A stretch of 64,000 nucleotides of DNA, taken from assembly GCA_041913045.1 (NCBI GenBank), contig JAYSGB010000002.1:62001-126000 (forward strand), written 5' to 3'. The stretch is from CAMLOF01 sp041913045 (GTDB lineage: Bacteria; Pseudomonadota; Gammaproteobacteria; Burkholderiales; Burkholderiaceae_C). The notes under the pieces are model-generated. The model saw only the letters and a program-made list of their open reading frames with translations. It ran no database searches and was not told the origin of the DNA. Below are positions 52,139 through 60,924 of this stretch, in pieces. Each line of letters begins with the position of its first letter. Within the stretch, counting starts at the first letter, position 1. The position numbers were made by a program, and so were the translations under genes.

Positions 52139-53155
52139 ATGCGCCCCCCTTCAACGCAACAACAACGACCTGCGCGCTGGACGGCAACACTTACCGCACT
52201 GACATTGCTCTGGATCGCTTTTTGCAGCCCTGCACTTGCTGCCGATCCGAAACCGGTACGCATCGGGGTGATCAAGATCGTTTCCCATGCGGCGCTGGAT
52301 GCAGATGAAAAAGGGTTTGAAGCCGCACTTGCGAGTGCCGGTTTCAAAGAAGGGGTGAACGTTGTTTACGACCGGCAAAACGCCAAAGGCGACCCCGCAC
52401 GGGCCCAGGCTATCGCACAGAAGTTCGTGAACGAGAAGGTAGACCTCATTCACAGCATCGCCACACCCTCGACCCAAGCCGTATTGCAGACCACCAACAA
52501 CATTCCTGTGGTGTTTTCCTCGGTGACCGACCCTGTCAGCGCAGGCATCGTCCCCAAAGACAGCGCTCCCGGCAAGAAGACTGGCACCAACGTCACCGGT
52601 GTAAGCGACCAGTGGCCCGTACAACTGCAGTTGGAAACCTACGCGCGCTTTGTGCCCAAGGCACGTATCTGGGGCACCATCTTCAACCCGTCCGAAGCGA
52701 ACTCAATGCAGCACATTCAGGCGCTGCGCTCGGCGGCGGCTCAACTCAACTTCACCTTGGTAGAGGCCACCGTATCCACCAGCCAGGACGTCGAACGCGC
52801 CGCCCGCTCGCTGGTTGGCCGTGTTCAGGCCATCACAATCACCTCGGACAACACCACGGTTGCCAACCTGGAAGCGCTGGCCAAGGTATGCAGGGAGCAA
52901 AAGATTCCGCTTTTTGCTGGTGACGTGGACAGCGTATCCCGTGGCGCTATTGCAGCCTACGGGCTGGACTACTACCTGGTGGGCTACTCGGCAGGCAAAA
53001 AGGCCGCGCTTGTGCTCAAAGGCGTCAAGCCCGGCGACACACCCTGGGGCCCAGTGGAAAAATTCAGCCTGGTGGTGAACCCTGACGCAGCCTCTGCCCA
53101 GGGCATCACCATCCCCCCTGACATGTTCAAGCGTGCCGACCGAGTAATACGCTGA
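52139..53155 (+). CDS. ABC_sub_bind-family periplasmic binding protein (TrpX-like)
   Basis: A 338-aa secreted protein. Signal peptide with a hydrophobic core LTALTLLWIAFCSPALA, mature start ADPKPVRIGVIKIVSHAALD. VVYDRQNAKGDPARAQAIAQ and IATPSTQAVLQTTNNIPVVF followed by SSVTDPVSAG define the PF04392 family, whose members bind aromatic amino acids or similar ligands. ATG 52139 is preferred over an upstream start. No permease or ATPase follows; instead a membrane diguanylate cyclase starts 23 bases later, so the protein may be a ligand-loaded sensor partner. Confidence 0.88.
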   Translation: MRPPSTQQQRPARWTATLTALTLLWIAFCSPALAADPKPVRIGVIKIVSHAALDADEKGFEAALASAGFKEGVNVVYDRQNAKGDPARAQAIAQKFVNEKVDLIHSIATPSTQAVLQTTNNIPVVFSSVTDPVSAGIVPKDSAPGKKTGTNVTGVSDQWPVQLQLETYARFVPKARIWGTIFNPSEANSMQHIQALRSAAAQLNFTLVEATVSTSQDVERAARSLVGRVQAITITSDNTTVANLEALAKVCREQKIPLFAGDVDSVSRGAIAAYGLDYYLVGYSAGKKAALVLKGVKPGDTPWGPVEKFSLVVNPDAASAQGITIPPDMFKRADRVIR

Positions 53156-53178
53156 TCCACCTGTCACCACCGTTATCC

Positions 53179-54414
53179 ATGCGTTTACAGGGAAGCCTTT
53201 ACGCGGCAGTGGCCGTGCTGCTCATATCCATTGGCATAGGTGCCTACGTCGACCACCAGAACGACAGCATGCACCAGCGCCACCTTGAGGTGGGCACCCG
53301 CCTGGAGCGCATGGTGCGCCTGAGCCAGGAACTCACCGGCATGCTGGCTACAGCCGTGCTGGAAGGCAACACACTGCGCACCGCGAGTTACGACACGGTA
53401 AAGACCGAACTCGACCACACCTTTGAGACCGTGGACAGTTTGACCAGAGACTTCAATCTGGCGGGAGAGATGAGCGCTCTTAGCCAGGAACACGACAAAC
53501 TGCGTGTGGTGGAGCGGCAAGCGATTGACCTGATGCGCGCCGACCGCTGGCAGGATGCACGCCAACTGCTGTCGGGTGACAACTACCTGATGGCCCGCAA
53601 GATCTACGAAATCAACAGCGAGACCGTGGTGGGCGCCCTGAGCGGTGAACTGGCCGCCATGGCCAGCCAACACGCACGCTGGCGGCAAGCCGCGCTGGCC
53701 TTGCGTCTGGGCGCCGTGGCGCTGCTGTTGTGGGTAGGTGGCAGGTTCTCAAGACGCCTGCGCAAAGAGGTGCTGGAACAACAGCGACTGCGGCTGAAGA
53801 TCAGCGCCGCCAATCAGGCGCTGGAGGAAAAGGTAAAGCAACGAACCAAGGAACTCCAGGTAGCCAACCGCCAGCTTGAAGTGTTGAGTGCCACTGATGG
53901 CTTGACCGGTTTGGCCAACCGCAGGCACTTCGACACCATATGGCAGCAGGAATGGCAGCGCGCCACACGCCAAGGCTTGCCGTTGGCGGTGATCATGCTA
54001 GACGTGGACCACTTCAAGGCGTTCAACGACGAATACGGCCACCCCGCTGGGGACGAATGCCTCAGGCAAGTGGCGCAGGTGCTGGCAGCCTCCGCGCGGC
54101 GGGCGGGTGAACTGGCAGCGCGCTACGGTGGCGAGGAATTCGTGGTGGTTTTACCCAACACCTCACCACAGGTGGCCCGGCAGACTGCTGATTTGATCCG
54201 CAGGGGGGTGCAGGCCTTGGCGATTGCACACGCCAAGTCTGCCACCTCCACATTGGTAACCGTGAGTTTGGGCTTCAGCGCCCGCATTCCCAGCCTGGAA
54301 GACGGCATCTACAGCCTGCTGCGGGAGGCAGACGACGCTCTGTACCAGGCCAAGCGCCAAGGCAGGAACCTGGTCATGGAATGGGCGCCAGCCGAGGACA
54401 CCCTTTCCCTGTGA
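53179..54414 (+). CDS. Membrane diguanylate cyclase with periplasmic helical sensor
   Basis: A 411-aa protein: transmembrane helix about 8-24, a periplasmic helical region (about 25-170, rich in Glu, Leu and Gln, four-helix-bundle-like), a second membrane helix about 172-190, a coiled coil and a GGDEF domain. LSATDGLTGLANRRHFD opens the domain and RYGGEEFVVVLP carries an intact GGEEF active site. The I-site position reads Arg-Ala-Gly-Glu, not RxxD, so product inhibition may be weak. It synthesises cyclic-di-GMP at the membrane. Same direction and close to the binding-protein gene upstream. Confidence 0.9.
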   Translation: MRLQGSLYAAVAVLLISIGIGAYVDHQNDSMHQRHLEVGTRLERMVRLSQELTGMLATAVLEGNTLRTASYDTVKTELDHTFETVDSLTRDFNLAGEMSALSQEHDKLRVVERQAIDLMRADRWQDARQLLSGDNYLMARKIYEINSETVVGALSGELAAMASQHARWRQAALALRLGAVALLLWVGGRFSRRLRKEVLEQQRLRLKISAANQALEEKVKQRTKELQVANRQLEVLSATDGLTGLANRRHFDTIWQQEWQRATRQGLPLAVIMLDVDHFKAFNDEYGHPAGDECLRQVAQVLAASARRAGELAARYGGEEFVVVLPNTSPQVARQTADLIRRGVQALAIAHAKSATSTLVTVSLGFSARIPSLEDGIYSLLREADDALYQAKRQGRNLVMEWAPAEDTLSL

Positions 54415-54429
54415 AGCCAGCAGACGGCC

Positions 54430-55881
54430 TCAGCTGCCCGCGACCTTCATGCGGTCGATGAGCACGGAGCCCACCGTTTTGGCGCCGTAGGCGTAGTCAT
54501 CAGCCCCCACGGCCACGATGCCGCGGAACATGTCCTTCAGGTTGCTGGCGATGGTGATTTCCTGCACAGGGAAAGCGATGCGGCCGTTTTCCACCCAGAA
54601 GCCTGCCGCGCCGCGCGAGTAGTCGCCCGTCACGTAGTTCACGCCCTGACCCATCAGCTCGGTCACGAACAGGCCGGTGCCCAGCTTGCGCAGCATGCCG
54701 TCCAGATCGTCACCTTCCTTCGTGAGGCGGCTGGTCAGGAACAGGTTGTGAGACCCACCCGCGTTGCCGGTGGTACGCATGCCCAGTTTGCGGGCGGAAT
54801 ACGTGCTCAGGAAATAACCCTTCACGCAGCCGCCACCCACCACTTGGCGCCCCACGGTCTTCACGCCTTCGTCGTCAAAAGGCGCACTGCCCTTGCCGCC
54901 GGGAATCAGCGGGTCTTCCACGATGTCGATGTGGTTCGGAAACACCTGGCGGCCCAGGCTGTCCACCAAGAAGGTGGTCTTACGGTAGAGCGCCCCGCCG
55001 CTGACGGCCTGCACAAACGCACCCAGCAGGCCAGCGGCCAGCGGCGCCTCGAACAGCACCGGGCATTCGGTGGTGGGAATCTTGCGCGGGTTCAGGCGCG
55101 ACAAGGCACGCTCAGCCGCGTAGCGGCCCACTGCCTCCGGGCTGGCCAATTCGTTTGGCGACCGCATGGAGCTGTACCAGTAGTCGCGCTGCATGTTGGC
55201 ACCGCGCCCCGCAATGGGTGCTACCGAGAAGCTGTGCCGCGAACTGGCGTACCCACCACGGAAGATGCCCGCACGCCCGCGTTCTCCTCCACGCATGTGT
55301 TCGGTGAAGAAGTGGGATTGCTGCGCAGACACCCCCGCACCTTCGCTGTTGGTGATCTTCTTGCTGGTTGCCAGCGCCGCCCCTTCGCAGCGCAGGGCAA
55401 TCTGCACTGCCTCTTCGGCGCTGATGGCCCAGGGGTGAAACAGGTCCAGGTCGGGGTAGTCGTTGGCAATGTCCTGTTCGTCGGGCAGGCCTGCCACCGG
55501 ATCTTCGGCGGTGAAACGGGCAATGTCGTAAGCGGCCTGTACCGTCTGGCGGATGGCCTCAGCGGAGAAGTCCGACGTGGACGCATTGCCGCGCCGCTGC
55601 CCCAGGTAAACCGTGATGCCAAGCGACTTGTCGCGGTTGCGCTCGACGTTTTCCAGCTCACCCTTGCGAACGGAAACGCTCAGCCCCGAGCCCTCGGAAA
55701 CCTCGACGCCTGCATCCGATGCGCCAAGTTTGCGGGCGTGGATCAACGCCTGGTCGGCCAGCTCTTCAAACTGTTCTCGGCTGTACTGGAAGCCGCTGGC
55801 GGGTGCTGGTGCAGGAGCGGCGGGCTTGCGCACAGAAGCGGAAGAAACAGCGGACGGGGTTCGGGCGGGGGTCTTTTTCAT
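54430..55881 (-). CDS. pmbA: Metalloprotease-related protein PmbA (TldE)
   Basis: A 483-aa protein of the TldD/TldE family. ATG 55881 is the last start before the conserved region, after which an Ala-Pro-rich N-terminus precedes FEELADQALIHARKLGASDA. GVEVSEGSGLSVSVRKGELE, CPVLFEAPLAAGLLGAF and RTTGNAGGSHNLFL are typical. PmbA lacks the HExxxH zinc motif of TldD and acts as its partner in peptide maturation and CcdA degradation. Divergent from yjgA with 22 bases between starts, as in many proteobacteria. Confidence 0.94.
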   Translation of the reverse strand: MKKTPARTPSAVSSASVRKPAAPAPAPASGFQYSREQFEELADQALIHARKLGASDAGVEVSEGSGLSVSVRKGELENVERNRDKSLGITVYLGQRRGNASTSDFSAEAIRQTVQAAYDIARFTAEDPVAGLPDEQDIANDYPDLDLFHPWAISAEEAVQIALRCEGAALATSKKITNSEGAGVSAQQSHFFTEHMRGGERGRAGIFRGGYASSRHSFSVAPIAGRGANMQRDYWYSSMRSPNELASPEAVGRYAAERALSRLNPRKIPTTECPVLFEAPLAAGLLGAFVQAVSGGALYRKTTFLVDSLGRQVFPNHIDIVEDPLIPGGKGSAPFDDEGVKTVGRQVVGGGCVKGYFLSTYSARKLGMRTTGNAGGSHNLFLTSRLTKEGDDLDGMLRKLGTGLFVTELMGQGVNYVTGDYSRGAAGFWVENGRIAFPVQEITIASNLKDMFRGIVAVGADDYAYGAKTVGSVLIDRMKVAGS

Positions 55882-55903
55882 GTCGGCGGCTATGATACTT
55901 GGC

Positions 55904-56548
55904 ATGGCACGCAAACCCACCAAAGGCTATTTCGTCAAAGGCCATTTCGTCGCTGAAGGCAGCGAACTGGACCTGGAACTCAAGCGCGAACTCAAAGGCG
56001 ACGTTGAGCAAAGCAAGACCGACCTGAAGAAACGCAGCGACCACCTGCAATCCCTGGGCGAAGCCCTGCTGACCCTGCGCAAGGGGCTGCTGGACAAGCT
56101 CGCCTTGTCCGACAGCCTGCTCGACGCACTGGCAGAGGCCAAGCGCATCACCAACTTCGAAGGCCGGCGCCGGCAGATGCAGTACATCGGCAAGCTCATG
56201 CGCAAGCTAGATGAAGGCACCGTCACCGCGATCGAGTCTGCGTTGGAGGTACAGCACCAGGGCAGCGCCCAGGAGACGCAGCGCCTGCACGAGGCAGAGC
56301 AGTGGCGCGACCGCCTCGTCAACGACGAGGCCGCGCTCAACGAATGGCTGCAGCTCGACCCGGACGCCGACCTGCAGCACCTGCGCTCGCTCATCCGGCA
56401 GGCCCGCAAGGACGCCCAGGCCAAGGCGGGCGCAGAGCGCCCCGGCGAGACCCAGCGCCACGGCAAGGCCTACCGCGACATCTTCCAGATCGTGCGCACC
56501 CGCCTCAACGGCGCGGCTGACGAAGCCCCTACCGACACCGAAGAATGA
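55904..56548 (+). CDS. yjgA: Ribosome-associated protein YjgA (DarP, DUF615)
   Basis: A 214-aa highly charged helical protein. ATG 55904 yields MARKPTKGYFVKGHFVAEGS; the in-frame extension upstream is within pmbA on the other strand. Family marks: SLGEALLTLRKGLLDKLAL, ITNFEGRRRQMQYIGKLMRK and RLVNDEAALNEWL. In Escherichia coli DarP helps late 50S subunit maturation. Its stop overlaps the mog start (ATGA). Confidence 0.94.
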   Translation: MARKPTKGYFVKGHFVAEGSELDLELKRELKGDVEQSKTDLKKRSDHLQSLGEALLTLRKGLLDKLALSDSLLDALAEAKRITNFEGRRRQMQYIGKLMRKLDEGTVTAIESALEVQHQGSAQETQRLHEAEQWRDRLVNDEAALNEWLQLDPDADLQHLRSLIRQARKDAQAKAGAERPGETQRHGKAYRDIFQIVRTRLNGAADEAPTDTEE

Positions 56549-57144
56549 CCATGAGCGACAGCTTTGACCCCGTCAAGATCGGCATCGTCTCCATCAGCGA
56601 CCGCGCCAGCAGCGGCGTATATGAGGACAAGGGCCTGCCCGCTCTGCAGGAATGGCTCACCCGGGCGTTGAAGAACCCCATCATTTTCGAACCCCGCCTC
56701 ATCCCCGACGAGCAGGCCACCATCAGCGCCACGCTGATCGAGCTGGTGGACGCGGGCTGTGCCCTGGTGCTCACCACAGGCGGCACCGGCCCTGCCCTGC
56801 GTGACGTGACGCCCGAGGCCACGCTGGCCGTGGCACACAAGGAAATGCCTGGCTTTGGCGAACAGATGCGCCAGATCAGCTTGAAGTTCGTGCCCACGGC
56901 CATCCTCTCGCGCCAAGTGGCGGTGATCCGCGACCGCAGCCTCATCATCAACCTGCCGGGCCAGCCCAAATCCATCGCCGAGACGCTGGAAGGCCTCAAG
57001 GACGCCGATGGCAAGCCCGTGGTGCACGGTATCTTCGCGGCGGTGCCATACTGCATCGACCTCATCGGCGGGCCGTACCTGGAAACGAATGACGATGTGT
57101 GTAAGGCCTTTCGGCCGAAATCGGCCGTCCGCCCTGCACGCTGA
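56545..57144 (+). CDS. mog: Molybdopterin adenylyltransferase
   Basis: A 199-aa MoaB/Mog-fold protein: VKIGIVSISDRASSGVYEDKG, VLTTGGTGPALRDVTPEAT (substrate loop) and SLIINLPGQPKSIAETL. It adenylates molybdopterin before metal insertion; tungsten cofactor assembly uses the same intermediate. So it may serve the AOR of this window, though it is 50 kb away and is a general cofactor gene. The ATG overlaps the yjgA stop; a second ATG two codons later is possible. Confidence 0.95.
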   Translation: MTMSDSFDPVKIGIVSISDRASSGVYEDKGLPALQEWLTRALKNPIIFEPRLIPDEQATISATLIELVDAGCALVLTTGGTGPALRDVTPEATLAVAHKEMPGFGEQMRQISLKFVPTAILSRQVAVIRDRSLIINLPGQPKSIAETLEGLKDADGKPVVHGIFAAVPYCIDLIGGPYLETNDDVCKAFRPKSAVRPAR

Positions 57145-57168
57145 AGGTTTTTTCAAGGAGGAGTGAAG

Positions 57169-57507
57169 ATGGAAATCATGGAAACCGGCGCCAGCAAGGA
57201 ATCCCGAAACACCGCCGTGCTGATCTGGATCGGCACCCTGTTCCTGGGATTCATCCCGTCGCTGATCGTGTACTTGGTGAAGAAGGACGACCCCTACGTG
57301 CTGGACCAGACCAAGGAAGCCCTCAACTGGTCCATCACCGCAGCCATTGGCTATGTCGCAGGCATGATCCTCACGTTCGTGCTGATCGGCATTCTGGTGT
57401 TCGTGGCGCTGGGTTTGTGCCACCTGATCTTCTGCGTGCTGGGCGCCATTGCCGCGTCTTCAGGCAAGAACTACCGCGCGCCTTTCGCACTGCGCCTCAT
57501 CAAATGA
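57169..57507 (+). CDS. DUF4870 membrane protein
   Basis: A 112-aa protein with three predicted membrane helices (about 17-37, 54-75 and 79-98): TAVLIWIGTLFLGFIPSLIVYLV, then the conserved KDDPYVLDQTKEALNWSITA between helices. ATG 57169 is supported by AAGGAGG seven or eight bases upstream; a GTG two codons earlier overlaps that region. No function is known for DUF4870. Confidence 0.88.
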   Translation: MEIMETGASKESRNTAVLIWIGTLFLGFIPSLIVYLVKKDDPYVLDQTKEALNWSITAAIGYVAGMILTFVLIGILVFVALGLCHLIFCVLGAIAASSGKNYRAPFALRLIK

Positions 57508-57512
57508 CGCGC

Positions 57513-57527
57513 GGGGGCTACGCCCCC
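57513..57527. terminator. GC hairpin between convergent DUF4870 and cysE genes
   Basis: GGGGGC, loop TAC, GCCCCC is a perfect 6-bp stem between two convergent stop codons. No T-tract on either side, so it is more likely an RNA 3'-end stabiliser or a weak bidirectional stop. Confidence 0.4.
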
Positions 57528-57534
57528 TGCACCG

Positions 57535-58299
57535 TCATTTACCTACCAGATCGTTGAGGCGCTTCGCCTCGAAATGCTCGTCTTTGGCCGCGTCTGCAGG
57601 CACCGCACCCCGGGTGCCAGACAGCTTTTCAATGGCCTGCCACAGCAACGCGATCTGGTGTTCGTGGCCAGCGGCGTTGTCGATCAGCCCGCGCATGGCC
57701 TGCGACAGCGGGTCGTCATTCTGCGTCACGCCGTAGGCCGAGAAGCCCATCTTGGACGCGGCCTCCTCGCGTTTGGCATCGGCTTCCGCCTGGATGATGC
57801 GTGCCGGGTTGCCCACGGCGGTGGCGCCTTCAGGTACGGGCTTGGTCACCACTGCGTTGCTGCCCACCTTGGCACCATCACCCACAGTGAAGCCGCCCAA
57901 CACCTTGGCACCCGCCCCCACCACCACGTTCTTGCCCAGCGTGGGGTGGCGCTTGGCGCCCTTGTAGAGCGACGTGCCCCCCAGGGTAACGCCGTGGTAG
58001 ATGGTGCAGCCGTCGCCGATCTCGGCTGTTTCGCCGATCACCACGCCCATACCGTGGTCGATGAACACACGGCTGCCGATCTTGGCGCCGGGGTGAATTT
58101 CAATGCCAGTGAACCAGCGGTTCAGGTGAGAGATGAAGCGCCCCAGCCACTTGAAACCACCATGCCAGCAGGCATGCGCCCACCGGTGCATCACCACGGC
58201 GTGAAAGCCGGGATAACAGGTCAAGACCTCCCAGCGCGAGCGGGCCGCCGGGTCGCGTTCAAGGATGCAATCGATATCGGTCTTGATACGTGAGAACAT
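57535..58299 (-). CDS. cysE: Serine O-acetyltransferase
   Basis: A 254-aa left-handed beta-helix enzyme making O-acetylserine for cysteine synthesis. MFSRIKTDIDCILERDPAAR N-terminal helices, catalytic Asp-His in FIDHGMGVVIGETAEIG and YHGVTLGGTSLYKG, and a long C-terminal tail. The tail extends beyond the usual end of the family and does not end in Ile, so cysteine-synthase complex formation through the terminal Ile is unlikely. Downstream of trmJ by 30 bases on the same strand. Confidence 0.95.
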   Translation of the reverse strand: MFSRIKTDIDCILERDPAARSRWEVLTCYPGFHAVVMHRWAHACWHGGFKWLGRFISHLNRWFTGIEIHPGAKIGSRVFIDHGMGVVIGETAEIGDGCTIYHGVTLGGTSLYKGAKRHPTLGKNVVVGAGAKVLGGFTVGDGAKVGSNAVVTKPVPEGATAVGNPARIIQAEADAKREEAASKMGFSAYGVTQNDDPLSQAMRGLIDNAAGHEHQIALLWQAIEKLSGTRGAVPADAAKDEHFEAKRLNDLVGK

Positions 58300-58329
58300 G
58301 ACTGGTGCAGGGGGTATAGGCCCAACAGT

Positions 58330-59070
58330 CTAGCGCTTCGCCCGAGCAGCGGTTTGCAACATGGCCCTAGCCACCCCGCGCAAGATGTGGATTTCCTCTG
58401 CCGTGGGCTGTGCGCGGTTGAACAATTGGTTGAGCCGGGGCATGAGCTTTTTGGGCGCGGCGGGGTCCAGAAAGTCCACGGCCACCAGTGCCTCCTGCAA
58501 GTGCGCCAGCATGCCCGCCACGGCCTGTGTATCGGCTGGAGTGGCCTCGGAGGCGCCACTGGGCGGCAGCGCAAACCCACCCAGGGCTTGCCGCCACTCA
58601 TAGGCAATCAGTTGCACGGCAGCCGCCAAATTGAGCGAGCCATAGTCGGGCGCCGTGGGAATGCTCAGGCACGCATGGCAGCGGTAGACGTCCTCGTTGG
58701 TCATGCCAAAGCGTTCGGTGCCGAACAGGAAGGCCACCCCCGCAGGCGGGTGCGCGCCCGGCGCCACCAGCCCGGCCAGGTGCTCGCGCGGCGCGCGCGT
58801 GGGCGGCCCAAAATCGCGCGGCGTCATGGCCGTGGCGCACAGGTACGACACGCCCTCCAGCGCCTCGTCCAGCGTCTGCACCACGCGGGCACGGGCCAGC
58901 ACATCGGTTGCGCCGCTGGAGCGTTTCAGGGTTTCTTCGCGTTGCAGCACGTCGGGCCAGCGCGGGCGCACCAGCACCAGATCGTCAAAGCCCATCACCT
59001 TCAAAGCACGCGCGGCGGCCCCCACATTGCCCGCGTGGCTGGTCTCTATCAGGATGAAGCGGGTCTGCAC
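58330..59070 (-). CDS. trmJ: tRNA (cytidine/uridine-2'-O-)-methyltransferase TrmJ
   Basis: A 246-aa SPOUT-fold enzyme methylating ribose of nucleotide 32 in tRNA with S-adenosylmethionine. ETSHAGNVGAAARALKVMG at the N-terminus, then FLFGTERFGMTNEDVYRCH and IPTAPDYGSLNLAAAVQ, which form the deep trefoil knot. The C-terminal tail (TAEEIHILRGVARAML) is the dimer helix of TrmJ. Divergent from suhB, the order known from many proteobacteria. Confidence 0.93.
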   Translation of the reverse strand: MQTRFILIETSHAGNVGAAARALKVMGFDDLVLVRPRWPDVLQREETLKRSSGATDVLARARVVQTLDEALEGVSYLCATAMTPRDFGPPTRAPREHLAGLVAPGAHPPAGVAFLFGTERFGMTNEDVYRCHACLSIPTAPDYGSLNLAAAVQLIAYEWRQALGGFALPPSGASEATPADTQAVAGMLAHLQEALVAVDFLDPAAPKKLMPRLNQLFNRAQPTAEEIHILRGVARAMLQTAARAKR

Positions 59071-59108
59071 GGCATGGCCTTTCGTTTGCGCGGGGGCTGA
59101 CGCCCGGG

Positions 59109-59114
59109 TAAAAT
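59109..59114 (+). promoter_or_regulatory. -10 element of suhB
   Basis: TAAAAT 53 bases before the suhB ATG. The -35 region is GC-rich and not consensus. Confidence 0.35.
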
Positions 59115-59167
59115 CGCGCTATTGTCGCTGTCATCGCGCAGCCCCGTCCTCGTTCCTCACACAATTC

Positions 59168-60073
59168 ATGTCCTCCCTACTGCACCCCATGCTCAACGTG
59201 GCCATCAAGGCCGCACGCGCCGCTGGCGCCATCATCAACCGCGCCGCGCTCGACGTCGAATCGGTCCGCATCTCTGCCAAGCAGACGAACGACTTCGTCA
59301 CCGAAGTCGACCATGCTGCCGAAAAAGCCATCATCGAGACGCTGCTGGGTGCCTACCCTGACCACGGCATCTGGGCCGAGGAATCGGGTCGACGGGAGGG
59401 CAAGGCCCAAGGCCGCAAACATACCTGGATCATCGATCCGCTGGACGGCACGACCAACTTCATCCATGGCTTCCCGGTCTACTGCGTCAGCATCGCGCTG
59501 ATGTACGAAGGCAAGGTGGAACAGGCCGTGGTGTACGACCCCACTCGCAACGATCTGTTCTGCGCCACCAAAGGGCGCGGCGCGTACCTGAACGACCGCC
59601 GCATCCGCGTGGCCAAGCGCACCATGCTGCGTGACTGCCTGCTGAGCACGGGCTTCCCCTTCCGCCCGGGCGACCAGTTCAAGACCTACATGAACCTGCT
59701 GACGGAAGTGATGCCGCGCGTGGCTGGCGTGCGCCGCCCTGGTGCCGCCGCGCTGGATCTGGCCTACGTGGCCGCAGGCTTCTCGGACGGCTTCTTCGAG
59801 ACCGGCCTGCAACCCTGGGACATGGCCGCTGGCGCCCTGCTGGTGACCGAAGCAGGTGGCCTGATCGGCAACTTCACGGGCGAAGCTGACTTCCTTGAAC
59901 AAAAGGAATGTCTGGCAGCCAACCCGCGCATCTACGGTCAACTGGTGGGCATGCTGGGCAAGTACAGCAAGTTTGCAAGTGCTGGCGACAAGGCCTCCGT
60001 GCGCCAGGCCCTGCAACCAGACGCGGGTGAAACGCCCGCCGAATCTGGCCAGAACGACGCCGATTCCGAGTGA
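59168..60073 (+). CDS. suhB: Inositol-1-monophosphatase SuhB
   Basis: A 301-aa Mg2+ phosphatase: LHPMLNVAIKAARAAGAII, metal ligands EVDHAAEKAII, WAEESG and IDPLDGTTNFIHGFPVY, and QPWDMAAGALLVTEAGG near 220. SuhB also binds the antitermination complex on rRNA genes and aids ribosome assembly. ATG 59168 gives the normal N-terminus. A short acidic tail (EDGAD-type, ending SGQNDADSE) extends beyond most homologues. Confidence 0.96.
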   Translation: MSSLLHPMLNVAIKAARAAGAIINRAALDVESVRISAKQTNDFVTEVDHAAEKAIIETLLGAYPDHGIWAEESGRREGKAQGRKHTWIIDPLDGTTNFIHGFPVYCVSIALMYEGKVEQAVVYDPTRNDLFCATKGRGAYLNDRRIRVAKRTMLRDCLLSTGFPFRPGDQFKTYMNLLTEVMPRVAGVRRPGAAALDLAYVAAGFSDGFFETGLQPWDMAAGALLVTEAGGLIGNFTGEADFLEQKECLAANPRIYGQLVGMLGKYSKFASAGDKASVRQALQPDAGETPAESGQNDADSE

Positions 60074-60159
60074 TACCCCTAGCCCTCGCAGGTTGTGTCA
60101 CCAAGTGGGTCGCTTGAAAAGGTGCATTGCCGTACCATCACTTCTATCAAGCGAACCAC

Positions 60160-60924
60160 ATGCCCATGACCACGTTCACGCCAACGGTCCCGCCCTGCAG
60201 GGCCTGCCAGGACACAAAGCCCCTGAGCTTTGAGTTCAGCATGGCCTTTCAGCCCATCGTGGACGTGACCACCCGCGAAATATTTGCCTACGAAGCCCTG
60301 GTTCGAGGCCACGCGGGCGGCAGCGCTGCAGAGGTGCTGAGCCAGGTCAATGAAGACAACCGCTACCTGTTCGATCAGTCGTGTCGCGTCAAGGCCGTAG
60401 AACTGGCCGCGCGCCTGGGTTTGAGCCAGTACGTCAGCATCAACTTCCTACCCAACGCGGTATACGAGGCCGCCACCTGCATTCGCGCAACACTGCAGGC
60501 GGCAAAGCAGCATGGCTTTCCCACCCAGCGGCTGATTTTCGAGATCACCGAGAACGAGAAGGTGGTCGACAAGGAACACCTCAAGCGCATCATTCAGGAA
60601 TACCGGCGCCAAGGCTTCAAAACCGCCATCGACGACTTTGGCGCCGGCTATTCGGGGCTGAACCTGCTTGCGGAGTTCCAGCCAGACATCATCAAGCTGG
60701 ACATGGCCTTGGTTCGCAACATCGATCAGGACCCTGTGCGTCAGGCCATCGTTCAAGGCATTCTTGGCGTCTGCAAGGCCTTGAACATTGATGTGATTGC
60801 CGAAGGCGTGGAGTTGCACGCCGAGTATGCGTTGCTCCGCTCCATGGGCGTGCGGTACTTCCAGGGTTATCTGTTCTCTCGGCCAGCGTTCGAGCAGTTG
60901 CCGCAGGTTACCTGGCCGGATTAA
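60160..60924 (+). CDS. EAL-domain cyclic-di-GMP phosphodiesterase
   Basis: A 254-aa single-domain EAL protein. FAYEALVRGHAGG (EAL), ITENEKVVDKEHLK, TAIDDFGAGYSGLN (DDFGxGYS) and IAEGVELHAEYALL are all catalytic-type motifs, so it should be active. The N-terminus has a Cys-x2-Cys (PPCRACQDTKPL) before the domain, as in EAL proteins that sense redox or light with a short motif. Start uncertain: ATG 60160 or 60166; no clear Shine-Dalgarno. Its stop TAA overlaps the stop of the convergent PAS-GGDEF gene. Confidence 0.88.
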   Translation: MPMTTFTPTVPPCRACQDTKPLSFEFSMAFQPIVDVTTREIFAYEALVRGHAGGSAAEVLSQVNEDNRYLFDQSCRVKAVELAARLGLSQYVSINFLPNAVYEAATCIRATLQAAKQHGFPTQRLIFEITENEKVVDKEHLKRIIQEYRRQGFKTAIDDFGAGYSGLNLLAEFQPDIIKLDMALVRNIDQDPVRQAIVQGILGVCKALNIDVIAEGVELHAEYALLRSMGVRYFQGYLFSRPAFEQLPQVTWPD

